A stretch of 64,000 nt of DNA, taken from assembly GCA_947481575.1 (NCBI GenBank), contig CANKGV010000011.1, positions 19,592-83,591 on the forward strand, read 5' to 3'. Below the pieces are notes generated by a model. The model did not search any database. It was not told the DNA's origin and saw nothing but the letters and a program-made list of their open reading frames with translations. Shown here one piece after another: positions 37,683 to 46,819 of the stretch. This DNA is from Alphaproteobacteria bacterium. GTDB taxonomy: Bacteria; Pseudomonadota; Alphaproteobacteria; UBA2966; CAIVPW01. Position 1 is the first letter of the stretch. Each line of letters opens with the position of its first letter. A program made the translations under genes and the position numbers.

Positions 37683-39047
37683 CTACTTAAGCTGAAACGA
37701 GGGATCAAGGAGCAAGCTGGCCAGCGGCCCCGCTGGTCCGCCACCCGAAACACTGGGCGGCAGCGGCAGAATGAGTGCAGCCAATTCGGCTTCCTTCAGC
37801 GATGACAGCGTCTTCAGTCCCCCCGGGTCTGCGTCAGCGAATACGTATTGCTTGGCACCGGATGACTGTTGCGCATTGAGCTGGATCTTCGTCTTGGTGA
37901 TCGTCTGCTGCGTGGTCGCGGCAGCGCCGGCGATCGCGTTCAGGAAGGCATAGCGCTCTGGCAGGCGCGCGGTGTCGATCCACGCCATTCCGCCCGGCCA
38001 TCCCTTCACGTTGGGCGGGTCAAACAACTCCTGACCCAGAGTGCGGCCAACATTCACCACGGTCTTGGTATCGCGCGGCCGCTGGCTCACCAGCCGCAAC
38101 GTTCCGACCACGATATCGGTCGGCGACTTCACCAGCGCGCCGCGTCCATCCGGATCCCTGAACGCATCCGACAGGAACAGCGCCTGTAGCAGCGGTTTGA
38201 GTTCGTACTTGGAAGTCCGGAATGCTTCTGCCCACTTCGCCACCAGAGCGGCATCGGGCGTGTCCGAAATGAACTCGCGCCACAGCTTTTCGGTGATGAA
38301 CTCCGCAAGACGTGGCTCTTCAAGCAGGATGAGAACCACATCGTCGCCGTTCATGAACTGCGTGCGGCCAAGGAACGTCTTCCGCGCGACGTCGTGGTTC
38401 GGCCAATCGATGTCGAACCCGACGTCGTTCTTGTAGCGCCAGCCGCTGAACGCGCGCGCCGCTTCGCGGATGTCCTTTTCGGTGTAGCCGTGGCCCTCGC
38501 CTAGCGTGAACAGTTCGAGCAGTTCACGAGCGAAGTTCTCATTCGGCGCAATCCCTCGATTCTGATTCGTGTCGAGGTAGATCATCATTGCGGGGTCTTT
38601 GATGACCGCCTTCAGGAGCGCGGCGAAGTTGCCGGTTGCCTGCGACCGGTACAGTTCGTTCTGGCGGAACATCAGGTCGGGGTATTTCACCTTCTGCATC
38701 GAGGAGGTGAAGTGGTTGTGCCAGAACAGAACCATGCGCTCGGTGAACGGCGAAGGGGTCGCCAGCATCTCGTCGTACCACCACGCCTTCATCTCGCGCC
38801 CGTTGTCGGCGAGTTGCTTGTCGCGGACCTTGCGGTCGGCGGCATTCATCGTGTTGGGAACGGTGACCGGGATCGAGTTCAACCACGCCGGTGCGGCGCT
38901 GGTCGCCTTCGCCCGCGTGCCGTCAAGGACCCGGGTAACGGCCTGAGCGTAGGACAGGCCCTTGAATGCCTCGATCTCCGTGGCCGTTGGCACGCCGAAA
39001 CCCGTGCGGGCCAAGAGGTGACGAATGTCTTCTTGAACAATGGCCAT
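37683..39047 (-). CDS. DUF1800 family protein
   Basis: A 454-residue protein with the family opening IRHLLARTGFGV, MVLFWHNHFTSSMQKV, NENFARELLELFTLGEGHGYTE and FDPPNVKGWPGGMAWID. ATG 39047 (with GAGG upstream) is preferred over the longer frame from 39104. No obvious signal peptide is visible with this start. Encoded directly before DUF1501 with an 11-base gap. Function unknown. Confidence 0.87.
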   Translation of the reverse strand: MAIVQEDIRHLLARTGFGVPTATEIEAFKGLSYAQAVTRVLDGTRAKATSAAPAWLNSIPVTVPNTMNAADRKVRDKQLADNGREMKAWWYDEMLATPSPFTERMVLFWHNHFTSSMQKVKYPDLMFRQNELYRSQATGNFAALLKAVIKDPAMMIYLDTNQNRGIAPNENFARELLELFTLGEGHGYTEKDIREAARAFSGWRYKNDVGFDIDWPNHDVARKTFLGRTQFMNGDDVVLILLEEPRLAEFITEKLWREFISDTPDAALVAKWAEAFRTSKYELKPLLQALFLSDAFRDPDGRGALVKSPTDIVVGTLRLVSQRPRDTKTVVNVGRTLGQELFDPPNVKGWPGGMAWIDTARLPERYAFLNAIAGAAATTQQTITKTKIQLNAQQSSGAKQYVFADADPGGLKTLSSLKEAELAALILPLPPSVSGGGPAGPLASLLLDPSFQLK

Positions 39048-39193
39048 TCGAGTTTGCCTCGTTGGTTCACGGCGCAAGGTCAGCGCCGTTTCTGAATGCT
39101 CCAAAGCATACGGTCACGCGGACCTAACAAACCAGTGAACACGTCACACGATACGCTGGCATCATGTTACACACCGCACCGATTTTGTAACTG

Positions 39194-39979
39194 TCACCAG
39201 CGGTTCCGTAACATGCGCAACGCCAGGAAAACCGCCCGTTCCGAGGGGATTTCGGGCAAATCTGGGACGTCCCGGCGGACACCGGCTACAACTTCCGGTT
39301 GGGCCGTCCGGAAGAACACGTTGATCTCCCGTTCCAACCCAAGGTTGCTGACAAATTCGCGGGGCGGATCGACTGTGCCAACGAGATCAAGAAGGTCTCG
39401 CGCTGAACGGTTGGACGGCTCCCGCGCCAACGTGAACGCCAGGTTGCGGGCCAGATAGTCGTGCCCCGGGTAAAGGGCCGTGCTCGGCGGCAAAACGGAC
39501 AGAATCGTTAGAAAGGATTCATAGAGAAGCTCGGGATCCCCGCCGTTGTGGCAGTTGCCTACACCGGCATTGAACAGCGTATCGCCCGCAAGCAGTGCCG
39601 GTGTGGCCCCGGGCCGCAGCAGGCACACGTGGGCTCGCGTGTGCCCCGGAGTGTCCAAGACCTGCAGCGTCACACTCCGGCCGACCGAAATCGTGTCGCC
39701 GTGACCGACCCGCCGGTCCACCCCGGGGATCGGTGCCTCGGTGTGAGCCAACAGCGTCGCCCCGGTGACCGCAATCAGCGCGGCGTTGCCGCCGGTGTGG
39801 TCGCCGTGCTCGTGGGTGTTAACGATTTGCGAAATGGTCCAGCCGCGCCGCCGCGCCTCGGCCATGCACCTTCCGTGGTCAAGCGGATCGACCGCCAACG
39901 CATCGCCGGTCACTTCGCAGCCGACGAGGTAGTTGAAATTGCGGGCCGCATTGCCCGTCCAGATCGTCACGATCGTCAT
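39194..39979 (-). CDS. GloB-like MBL-fold hydrolase
   Basis: A 261-residue metallo-beta-lactamase fold enzyme: NTHEHGDHTGGN (THxHxDH), DTPGHTRAHVCLL, LLAGDTLFNAGVGNCHNGGD and YPGHDY. The GVGNC..GGD segment fits hydroxyacylglutathione hydrolase (glyoxalase II) and close relatives. A C-terminal domain is present. Specific substrate not certain: persulfide dioxygenases share some of these motifs. Confidence 0.82.
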   Translation of the reverse strand: MTIVTIWTGNAARNFNYLVGCEVTGDALAVDPLDHGRCMAEARRRGWTISQIVNTHEHGDHTGGNAALIAVTGATLLAHTEAPIPGVDRRVGHGDTISVGRSVTLQVLDTPGHTRAHVCLLRPGATPALLAGDTLFNAGVGNCHNGGDPELLYESFLTILSVLPPSTALYPGHDYLARNLAFTLAREPSNRSARDLLDLVGTVDPPREFVSNLGLEREINVFFRTAQPEVVAGVRRDVPDLPEIPSERAVFLALRMLRNRW

Positions 39980-40054
39980 TGGTCAGTCCGATCCAGTTCG
40001 CGCCATAGTCGCGAACATGATACCCATGACCATCCTCTTTCCCACGGCCAAACG

Positions 40055-40474
40055 ATGACCGAAACGGCATTGTCTCGGCGCACCTTCGTGATCGCCAGCG
40101 CGGCGGCTGTTGGCGTGGTCGTCGGCCTCCGGTGTGCGGCACTCGCACCGGCCGAAATGGGCGAACGCACCTACACCAGCCTCATCACCGAGGCCCAGGT
40201 CGAAAGCGCGGTACACTATGGCCTCACCGCCGCGATGTACGGCGAGATCGGCATCCAAAGCGGCCGAGCCGCGCAACGCAACTTCCACGACTACGAAATG
40301 CTTCGAATGGGCGCGCCGCCGGTCGAGACCCACATTGTGCCGGGAATGGGCCCTCTTGGCGGCGCCGGTGAAGTCGCGACGCCGCCGGCCGCCCCCGCCC
40401 TCACCAACGCAATCTTTGCCGCCACTGGCAAGCGCATCCGCACTCTACCGCTCCGCAACGCAGGACTCGTGTAA
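40055..40474 (+). pseudogene. Internally deleted molybdenum hydroxylase large subunit (IorB-like)
   Basis: A 139-residue frame joining a Tat signal (LSRRTFVIASAAAVGVVVGL), as found at the start of isoquinoline 1-oxidoreductase-type large subunits, to what looks like their extreme C-terminus: AVHYGLTAAMYGEIGIQSGR, QRNFHDYEMLRM, HIVPG, and NAIFAATGKRIRTLPL. A full subunit has over 700 residues, so roughly 600 including the molybdopterin-binding core are missing while the frame stays open. It overlaps the pepN start (TAATG). Either a remnant or a shortened protein with a new use. Confidence 0.6.
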
Positions 40475-43131
40475 TGGAAACCGTCGTCACCAAATCGCAG
40501 CCGCCCACCATCCGCCTAGAGGACTACCGCCCTCCCGCCTATCTCGTCGACACGGTCCAGCTCGACTTCGACCTCGGCGACCCGATCACGCGGGTGCGCG
40601 CAGTGGTCGCGTTCCGCCGCGCACCCGGTGCTGCGTCCGATGCGCCGCTGGTTCTGGACGGCGACGGAGTCCGGCTGGTTTCGATCGCGATCGGCGGCCG
40701 CGAACTGTCCGCCGGCGCCTACACGGTCGACGCAAAACACCTCACCATCCCTGACGTTCCCAACGCATTCACGACCGAGATCGTCACCGAAATCCGCCCC
40801 GGCGAAAACACCCAGCTCATGGGGCTGTACACCTCTAGCGGTGCATTCTGCACGCAGTGTGAGGCAGAAGGCTTCCGGCGTATCACGTTCTTCCCGGACC
40901 GGCCCGACGTGATGGCCAAGTTCACGGTCACCATCCGGGGCGACCAGTCAAAGCTCCCGGTGCTTCTGTCGAACGGCAATTTGGTGTCGCAGCATACGTT
41001 GCCCGATGGCCGCCACGAGGCGGTGTGGAGCGATCCATTCCCCAAGCCCTCGTATCTGTTCGCGCTCGTCGGTGGCGACCTCGCGTGTGTCGAAGACACG
41101 TTCATCACCATGTCGGGCCGCACGGTCCGGCTGTGCATCTATGTCGAGCACGGCAACGAGTTGCGCTGTGAGTACGCCATGGATGTGCTCAAGCGTTCCA
41201 TGCGTTGGGACGAGACCCGCTGGGGCCGCGAATACGACCTCGACTTGTTCAACATCGTTGCCGTGAGCGACTTCAACATGGGAGCGATGGAGAACAAGAG
41301 CCTCAATGTCTTCAACGCCCGCTACATCCTCGCCGACCCCAAGACCGCTACCGACGGCGACTACGCCGGAATCGAAACGGTGGTGTCGCACGAGTACTTT
41401 CATAACTGGACCGGCAATCGCGTCACCTGCCGCGATTGGTTTCAGCTTTCGCTCAAGGAGGGCCTGACGGTATTTCGCGACCAGGAGTTCTCGTCCGACA
41501 TGCGTTCGCGCCCGGTGAAGCGCATCGGCGACGTGCGCGGACTGCGCGCCGGCCAATTTCCGGAGGACGCAGGCCCACTCGCCCATCCGGTCCGCCCTGC
41601 CGCCTACATCCAGATCAACAACTTCTACACGGCGACCGTCTACTCGAAGGGTGCGGAAGTCATCCGGATGATGCAGACGCTCCTTGGCCGGGACGGATTC
41701 CGCAAGGGCATGGACCTGTACTTCGAGCGGCACGACGGCCAGGCCGTGACGTGCGACGACTTCGCCACCGCGATGCAGGATGCGACCGGCATCGACCTCA
41801 GCCAGTTCCGTCTTTGGTACAGCCAAGCCGGGACCCCCGAGCTCAACGTATCGACGACCTACGATCCTAAGGCCAAGACCTACGAGCTGAAGATCGACCA
41901 GATGGTCCCGGACACGCCGGGCCAGAAGAACAAGAAGCCGATGCACATGCCCCTATCCGTGGGGTTGTTGGACTCGCACGGCCGCGAGCTGCCGCTGGTC
42001 CTGGAGGGCGAGAAATCGGCGACTGCACCGACCAGCCGCGTTCTCGAATTGCGCAAGGCGAGTGAGACCTTCAAGTTTGTCGGCGTGGCGGAATCGCCGA
42101 TCCCATCTCTCAACCGGGACTTCTCGGCTCCGGTAAGGCTCGCCACGAAGTTTCACGATGCCGACCGCGCCAAGCTGATGGCGCGCGACCCCAACCCGTT
42201 TGCGCGGTGGGAAGCGGGTCAGCAGTACGCGACCCGTGTTCTGCTCGACATGATCGCCGAGTTGCGGGCCGGACGTGAACCAAAGCCCGACACTGCATTG
42301 ATCGACGCCATCGGCGCGACGTTGCGCGACACGCGCTTGGAGAAGGCGTTCATCGCCCACGCTATTGTGTTGCCGCCGGAAAGCTACTTGTCTGACCAGT
42401 TGACAGTCGTAGACGTCGATGCGGTGGCCGGTGCTCGTGATCGCATGCGCAAGGCCATCGCAGCATCCCTGCGCGGCGACTTGCTCGCCGCCTACCACGC
42501 CAGCCGCAGCAACGAGGCGTTCTCGCCGGACGCGGATTCGGCCGGACGCCGCGCTCTGAAGAACACCGCCCTCGCCTATCTCGGTGCATTGGAAGACGCG
42601 GAAGCGTTGGAACTTCTGCAAACCCAGTATCGGACAGCGGACAACATGACCGACCTGATCGGCGCCATTGGTCCGCTGAACGACATCGCCGGCACGCCGC
42701 GCAACGAGGCGCTCGACCACTTCTACCGGCGCTTCCACGACGACGCGCTGGTGGTCGAGAAGTGGCTGTCGTTGCAAGCCACATCGCGTCTGCCCGGCAC
42801 GCTGACGATGGTGAAGACCTTGATGGCCCATCCGGCGTTCTCGATGCGCAATCCCAACAAGGTGCGCGCACTGATCGGCACATTTGCCGCCGCCAATGCC
42901 CTGCGGTTCCACGCTAGTGACGGCGGCGGATATGAGTTCATAGCCGAGCAGACCATCGCACTGGATCGCCTGAATCCGCACGGCTCCGCGCGCCTGTTGC
43001 AGCCGCTAGGCCGCTGGCGCCGGTATGACGTTGCGCGGCAGACGAAGATGAAGGCCGCCCTGCAGAAGGTTCTGGCTACCCCGGACATCTCGACCGACGT
43101 GTTCGAGATCGCCTCGAAATCACTCGCATGA
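40474..43131 (+). CDS. pepN: Aminopeptidase N (M1 family)
   Basis: An 885-residue zinc aminopeptidase. GAMENKSLNVFN (substrate N-terminus recognition), zinc site HEYFHNWTGNRVTCRDWFQL with the downstream Glu in LKEGLTVFRDQEF, and the DUF3458-type C-terminal helical domain are all present. Length matches proteobacterial PepN. It starts within the stop of the preceding remnant and ends in an ATGA overlap with the lipoprotein gene. Confidence 0.95.
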   Translation: METVVTKSQPPTIRLEDYRPPAYLVDTVQLDFDLGDPITRVRAVVAFRRAPGAASDAPLVLDGDGVRLVSIAIGGRELSAGAYTVDAKHLTIPDVPNAFTTEIVTEIRPGENTQLMGLYTSSGAFCTQCEAEGFRRITFFPDRPDVMAKFTVTIRGDQSKLPVLLSNGNLVSQHTLPDGRHEAVWSDPFPKPSYLFALVGGDLACVEDTFITMSGRTVRLCIYVEHGNELRCEYAMDVLKRSMRWDETRWGREYDLDLFNIVAVSDFNMGAMENKSLNVFNARYILADPKTATDGDYAGIETVVSHEYFHNWTGNRVTCRDWFQLSLKEGLTVFRDQEFSSDMRSRPVKRIGDVRGLRAGQFPEDAGPLAHPVRPAAYIQINNFYTATVYSKGAEVIRMMQTLLGRDGFRKGMDLYFERHDGQAVTCDDFATAMQDATGIDLSQFRLWYSQAGTPELNVSTTYDPKAKTYELKIDQMVPDTPGQKNKKPMHMPLSVGLLDSHGRELPLVLEGEKSATAPTSRVLELRKASETFKFVGVAESPIPSLNRDFSAPVRLATKFHDADRAKLMARDPNPFARWEAGQQYATRVLLDMIAELRAGREPKPDTALIDAIGATLRDTRLEKAFIAHAIVLPPESYLSDQLTVVDVDAVAGARDRMRKAIAASLRGDLLAAYHASRSNEAFSPDADSAGRRALKNTALAYLGALEDAEALELLQTQYRTADNMTDLIGAIGPLNDIAGTPRNEALDHFYRRFHDDALVVEKWLSLQATSRLPGTLTMVKTLMAHPAFSMRNPNKVRALIGTFAAANALRFHASDGGGYEFIAEQTIALDRLNPHGSARLLQPLGRWRRYDVARQTKMKAALQKVLATPDISTDVFEIASKSLA

Positions 43132-43574
43132 CCGCGGCTGCGGCTCGGGTGATCCGCGCCGCTGCGATCGGCGCCGCCCTTCTCGGTGTCCTGCCCGCGT
43201 GCACGCAAGACGCCCGGCTGGCGGATGCGGCGCAGGAATGGCGGGGCGCTTTCGGGGGCGGGCCAAGCCCGGCAACCCGGGTTGTGCGCACGCAGGCGGA
43301 ATGGTCAGCTCTGTGGGCGTCGCTATCGACGCGCGAACCAATGTCGTTGCCAGCCGACTCGTTCGGCGTGCAGATTTCCCTCGGCTTACGCAACACCGGT
43401 GGCTACGCAGTGGCGGTCATCAGCGCCGCGCCGGAAGGCGATCAGTTCGTCGTCGTTTGGAGCGAAGCCCGCCCTGCACCGGGGGCAATTGTCATCCAGG
43501 CCCTGACCGACCCCTACGTTGTGCGTGTGATCCCGCGCACAACGTTGCCGGTGACGTTTCGGCAGTCCCCCTAA
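43128..43574 (+). CDS. PrcB-like lipoprotein
   Basis: A 148-residue protein with a lipoprotein signal (GVLPAC lipobox) and a domain that resembles the protease-complex subunit PrcB C-terminal region: TQAEWSALWASL, NTGGYAVAVISAAPEGDQFVVVW and DPYVVRVIPRT. Translationally coupled to pepN (ATGA, 43128-43131). PepN is cytoplasmic, so a direct complex is unlikely despite the coupling. Confidence 0.62.
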   Translation: MTAAAARVIRAAAIGAALLGVLPACTQDARLADAAQEWRGAFGGGPSPATRVVRTQAEWSALWASLSTREPMSLPADSFGVQISLGLRNTGGYAVAVISAAPEGDQFVVVWSEARPAPGAIVIQALTDPYVVRVIPRTTLPVTFRQSP

Positions 43575-43577
43575 CCA

Positions 43578-44762
43578 CTACTTCGGCGCGAAGAGTTTCT
43601 GCCCGCCTGAGGTCTTGATGAGTTGGTGGATCGAGGCCGCGACCTTATCCAGGCCGCTCTTGCCGCCAGACCCGTTCGCAACCGCGGCGACCGTTACACC
43701 GTCGGAGAATTGGAACACGAGCGCGGCGTAGCCCAAGGCCTCGCCTTCGAAGCCCACGGCTTCATCGCCTCCGACCTTCTTGCGTAGCAAACCAAAGCCG
43801 AACTCGACCGGGTCGCCGAGCGGCCCGGTTCCCGCGGGACCGTCGAAGGTTTGCATCACCTTCAGGGTTTCCGGCTTCACCAGCTTGCCGCCAAACAACG
43901 CGGCCGCGAACCGTCCCAGGTCACCAACGCTCGCCGCGACGCCGCCGGCGGCCCATGCCCAGGTGGGACTCAACGCCGACATGTCGGAATACCCGGGCTT
44001 CGCGTCCGGCAACTTGCTGTTAATGCCAAGATACTTCAGTTGCGGCGAGGCCTGGTGGTACCCCGGAACGATCGTGCCACCTGCCTCGAACCCGGCGAGG
44101 TGGGCGTTGGTCATCCCGGATGGCGTGAACACCCGATCCTTCAGGACGTGTGCTAGGTCGGCCTTAAGCGTGCCCTCGATCGCCAACGCCAGCAGCGTTT
44201 CGTTGCCAGCCGAGTAACTAGCTCCCTGCCCCGGCCGGAACAACGGCCGCATGCCGTTGGTGGTCAATTCCTTCACACCGTCGCGCGGCGTGAAGGAATT
44301 TCCCACTACCGCGTCGGTGCCCACTACGCGCTGCAGAAACGCGTACTGCGTGTATGGATCCAGCAGTCCGGTCGAGTGGTTGAGAACGTTGCGGATGGCG
44401 ATCCGATTGATCTCGGGAATCCCGTAGATGCCGTCCATCCCCGTATTTGCGGAAACGGGGTCGTCGAGCCGCAGCGTACCGGCCTCGATCAACTGCATTG
44501 CCGCAGTGGCCACCATCAAACCGGTGGGTCCAACCAGCAGGAACCGGTCATCGGCCCTAAGCTTGGTTCCCGTCCGCAGGTCGGCGACCCCGGCAACCCC
44601 CGTCCAGTTGTCTGCGCCCTTTTGGACGTAGATCGCAATGCCCGGGAGGCCGTCCTTGACCGCCTGCTCGGCAACATCGCTGAAGCTCGATGGTCCGCAG
44701 GCGCTCAGCAACAAGGCGACGGCAGCCGCAGCAGCCGCAGTGCGGACCAAGGTCATGATCAA
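43578..44762 (-). CDS. Class C beta-lactamase-like lipoprotein lacking SxxK
   Basis: A 394-residue serine-hydrolase fold protein with a lipoprotein signal (LLLSACG, Cys22). The fold is clear: AMQLIEAGTLRLDDPVS, VLNHSTGL, YSAGNETLLALAIEG and WAAGGVAASVGDLGRFAAAL. At the SxxK site, where relatives read (A/G)S-V-T-K, this protein reads V-G-P-T-G (78-81): both the nucleophile Ser and the general-base Lys are Gly. The Tyr of YxN is kept in YSAGN. It is therefore probably not a hydrolase by the usual mechanism and may act as a binding protein. Confidence 0.8.
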   Translation of the reverse strand: MIMTLVRTAAAAAAVALLLSACGPSSFSDVAEQAVKDGLPGIAIYVQKGADNWTGVAGVADLRTGTKLRADDRFLLVGPTGLMVATAAMQLIEAGTLRLDDPVSANTGMDGIYGIPEINRIAIRNVLNHSTGLLDPYTQYAFLQRVVGTDAVVGNSFTPRDGVKELTTNGMRPLFRPGQGASYSAGNETLLALAIEGTLKADLAHVLKDRVFTPSGMTNAHLAGFEAGGTIVPGYHQASPQLKYLGINSKLPDAKPGYSDMSALSPTWAWAAGGVAASVGDLGRFAAALFGGKLVKPETLKVMQTFDGPAGTGPLGDPVEFGFGLLRKKVGGDEAVGFEGEALGYAALVFQFSDGVTVAAVANGSGGKSGLDKVAASIHQLIKTSGGQKLFAPK

Positions 44763-44763
44763 C

Positions 44764-45165
44764 TCACTTCTTCTGAGGAATGAGATTCAGTGCGGTGGAA
44801 TTCATGCAATAGCGCTGCCGGGTTGGGCGCGGCCCATCGTCGAACACGTGACCGAGGTGCGCGTCGCAACGTGCACATAGCACCTCCACCCGCAGCATGC
44901 CGTGCGCGTGGTCCTGGGCAGTGGTAACGACCCCTTCCGCCACCGGGCGGCTGAAGCTTGGCCAGCCGGTCCCCGAGTCGAACTTGTCCTTGCTGCTGAA
45001 CAGGTCCGCTCCGCAGCAGACGCACTGATACGTCCCGGCCTCCTTTTCGGCATGATAGGCATTCTGGAAAGCCGGCTCCGTACCGCCCCGGCGCGCCACG
45101 CGGTATTGGTCAGGAGTTAGCAACGCCTTCCACTCGGCATCGGTCTTGACGAACTTGTCCGTCAT
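44764..45165 (-). CDS. msrB: Peptide-methionine (R)-S-oxide reductase MsrB
   Basis: A 133-residue enzyme that repairs methionine-R-sulfoxide. Zinc Cys pairs are in CVCCG and CARC, the conserved core is FDSGTGWPSF and HLGHVFDDGP, and the catalytic Cys is in RYCMNS. ATG 45165 is chosen because GGGGAGG lies six bases upstream; a longer frame adds six residues. It ends next to the start of the serine-hydrolase-like gene. Confidence 0.93.
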   Translation of the reverse strand: MTDKFVKTDAEWKALLTPDQYRVARRGGTEPAFQNAYHAEKEAGTYQCVCCGADLFSSKDKFDSGTGWPSFSRPVAEGVVTTAQDHAHGMLRVEVLCARCDAHLGHVFDDGPRPTRQRYCMNSTALNLIPQKK

Positions 45166-45179
45166 AGCGGCCTCCCCGG

Positions 45180-46034
45180 TCACTCGGCAACGACAGGGTG
45201 GAACAACGTTCCCACCCCGGCGATTTCCACTTCAACGGCATCCCCCGCTTTCAAGTATACGGGCGGTTTGCGCACAAATCCGACCCCGCCCGGCGTCCCC
45301 GTCGCAATCACGTCGCCCGGCACTAAAGGCGTAAAGGTGGAGATGTAGGCGATCAATGCCGGAATGGGGTGGATCAGGTCATTTAGCGCGCCGCGCTGCA
45401 TTTCCGCGCCGTTCAGGCGCGTCACCACCGTGACCGAGTCGAGGTCCGCCGGCATCTCGTCTGTGGTGACAATCCAAGGGCCGAAGCCGCCTGTCCCGGG
45501 GAAGTTCTTTCCGGGGGTCCACTGCTGGGCGTGTCCCTGCCAGTCGCGCACGCTACCGTCGTGATAGCAGGAGAAACCGGCGACGTAGTTCATCGCTTGG
45601 TCGGCCGCCACCCGGCGCCCGGCCTTTCCGATGATCACGGCCAACTCGCCCTCATAGTCGAACTTGTTTGACTCGAGTGGCTTCACCAATGGTTGGCGGT
45701 GGCCGACCTGCGACTCCGGAAATCGCACGAACACGGGTGGGAACTGCGGCCGGTCACGCCCCGTTTCGACCCGGTGCGCCTCGTAGTTGAGGCCGATACA
45801 AAAGATGCGCGGGGGGTCCGGGATGACCGGAACAAACTCGATGTCAGCGAGTTGCACATCGGGCGACCGCCCACGCGCCGCCTCCGCCACTCGCCTCAGG
45901 GCACCCGCGGCAAGCACCGCTCGGATCGATGTCAGGCCTGCACCGGCCAGGAGCGACCCGGCATCGATCACGCCGTCACCAACGACTACGCCGAAGGTTT
46001 CCTTACCCCTGTACCGATAGGTGGCTAGCTTCAT
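45180..46034 (-). CDS. Fumarylacetoacetate hydrolase family protein
   Basis: A 284-residue FAH-fold enzyme. Core motifs: RIFCIGLNYEAH, FDYEGELAVIIGK (metal ligands E-x-E), GFSCYHDGSVRDWQ, PGKNFPGTGGFGPWIV and VIATGTPGGVGF. Family members hydrolyse or decarboxylate beta-diketo acids in aromatic catabolism, or decarboxylate oxaloacetate. Its ATG overlaps the stop of the upstream reductase gene (ATGA), so they are likely co-expressed. Confidence 0.9.
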   Translation of the reverse strand: MKLATYRYRGKETFGVVVGDGVIDAGSLLAGAGLTSIRAVLAAGALRRVAEAARGRSPDVQLADIEFVPVIPDPPRIFCIGLNYEAHRVETGRDRPQFPPVFVRFPESQVGHRQPLVKPLESNKFDYEGELAVIIGKAGRRVAADQAMNYVAGFSCYHDGSVRDWQGHAQQWTPGKNFPGTGGFGPWIVTTDEMPADLDSVTVVTRLNGAEMQRGALNDLIHPIPALIAYISTFTPLVPGDVIATGTPGGVGFVRKPPVYLKAGDAVEVEIAGVGTLFHPVVAE

Positions 46035-46807
46035 CGGGGCGCACTGTGGTGATCGCCCGCAGTGAACGGGTCCGCGTGAACATCGGCGGCGCTAACGCCG
46101 CGACTGCTCAGTATCCGCAAGGTTGCCTCTACCATGGGCGGCGGCCCAGCCACGTACGCTTTGAACCCCGCCAGTGTCGCAAAGTCGTTTGCCACGGCGT
46201 CCGGGACGTTGCCCATTCGCCGCCCCATCCGCCCTGGTCCCGAAACTACCGCGACGAACCGAAGATTCGAATGCCTCGCCGCCAAGCCTAGAAAGCGCTG
46301 CTCTTCGTACAACTCTGCCTCGTCTCGGGCCCCCAAATACAAGTGGATTGGCTGGCCCATACCCGAACCCAGCGCGGTCTCGATGATGGACCGAATCGGC
46401 ACCAGCCCTGTGCCGCCGGCCACCGCCACGATTGGGCCCTCATGGTCTGCCCGAAGGTAGGCCTGGCCAAACGGACCGCTGATCGACACCCGATCGCCGA
46501 CGGCAAGTTGGTCGCGAATATGACGGCCAACACTGCGTTCCGCGTTCACCCGCACATGGAACTCCAAGGTCTCGGACCCCGGCACGTTGGCGAGCGAATA
46601 GTCGCGCGGTGGCAATCCAGCAAAGCTGACTTGGGCGTACTGACCCGCGCGGAATGCGAATGGGGCTCCGTCGGCCATGGTCATTCGAAGAATACGAACG
46701 TCGGCGGTCGGCGCTTCGATCGCGACCACCGCGGCAGGGCGCGTCGGAAGTGCCTCAGCAGGATTCACCGTGTTGACCCGTCCATCGTCACCGCTGGAGC
46801 CGAACAT
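46031..46807 (-). CDS. FNR-family NAD(P)H-flavin reductase-like oxidoreductase
   Basis: A 258-residue ferredoxin-reductase-fold protein without a 2Fe-2S domain. FAD-binding RDYSLANVPG, then NAD(P)-binding IVAVAGGTGLVPIRSII and AYVAGPPPMVEATLRIL. It resembles the reductase part of multi-component oxygenases and CDP-6-deoxy-glucoseen reductase. ATG 46807 is preferred over GTG 46816. Coupled to the FAH-family gene, which hints at an oxidative catabolic step (inference); no oxygenase is nearby. Confidence 0.8.
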   Translation of the reverse strand: MFGSSGDDGRVNTVNPAEALPTRPAAVVAIEAPTADVRILRMTMADGAPFAFRAGQYAQVSFAGLPPRDYSLANVPGSETLEFHVRVNAERSVGRHIRDQLAVGDRVSISGPFGQAYLRADHEGPIVAVAGGTGLVPIRSIIETALGSGMGQPIHLYLGARDEAELYEEQRFLGLAARHSNLRFVAVVSGPGRMGRRMGNVPDAVANDFATLAGFKAYVAGPPPMVEATLRILSSRGVSAADVHADPFTAGDHHSAPR

Positions 46808-46819
46808 GGACGGCACTCG

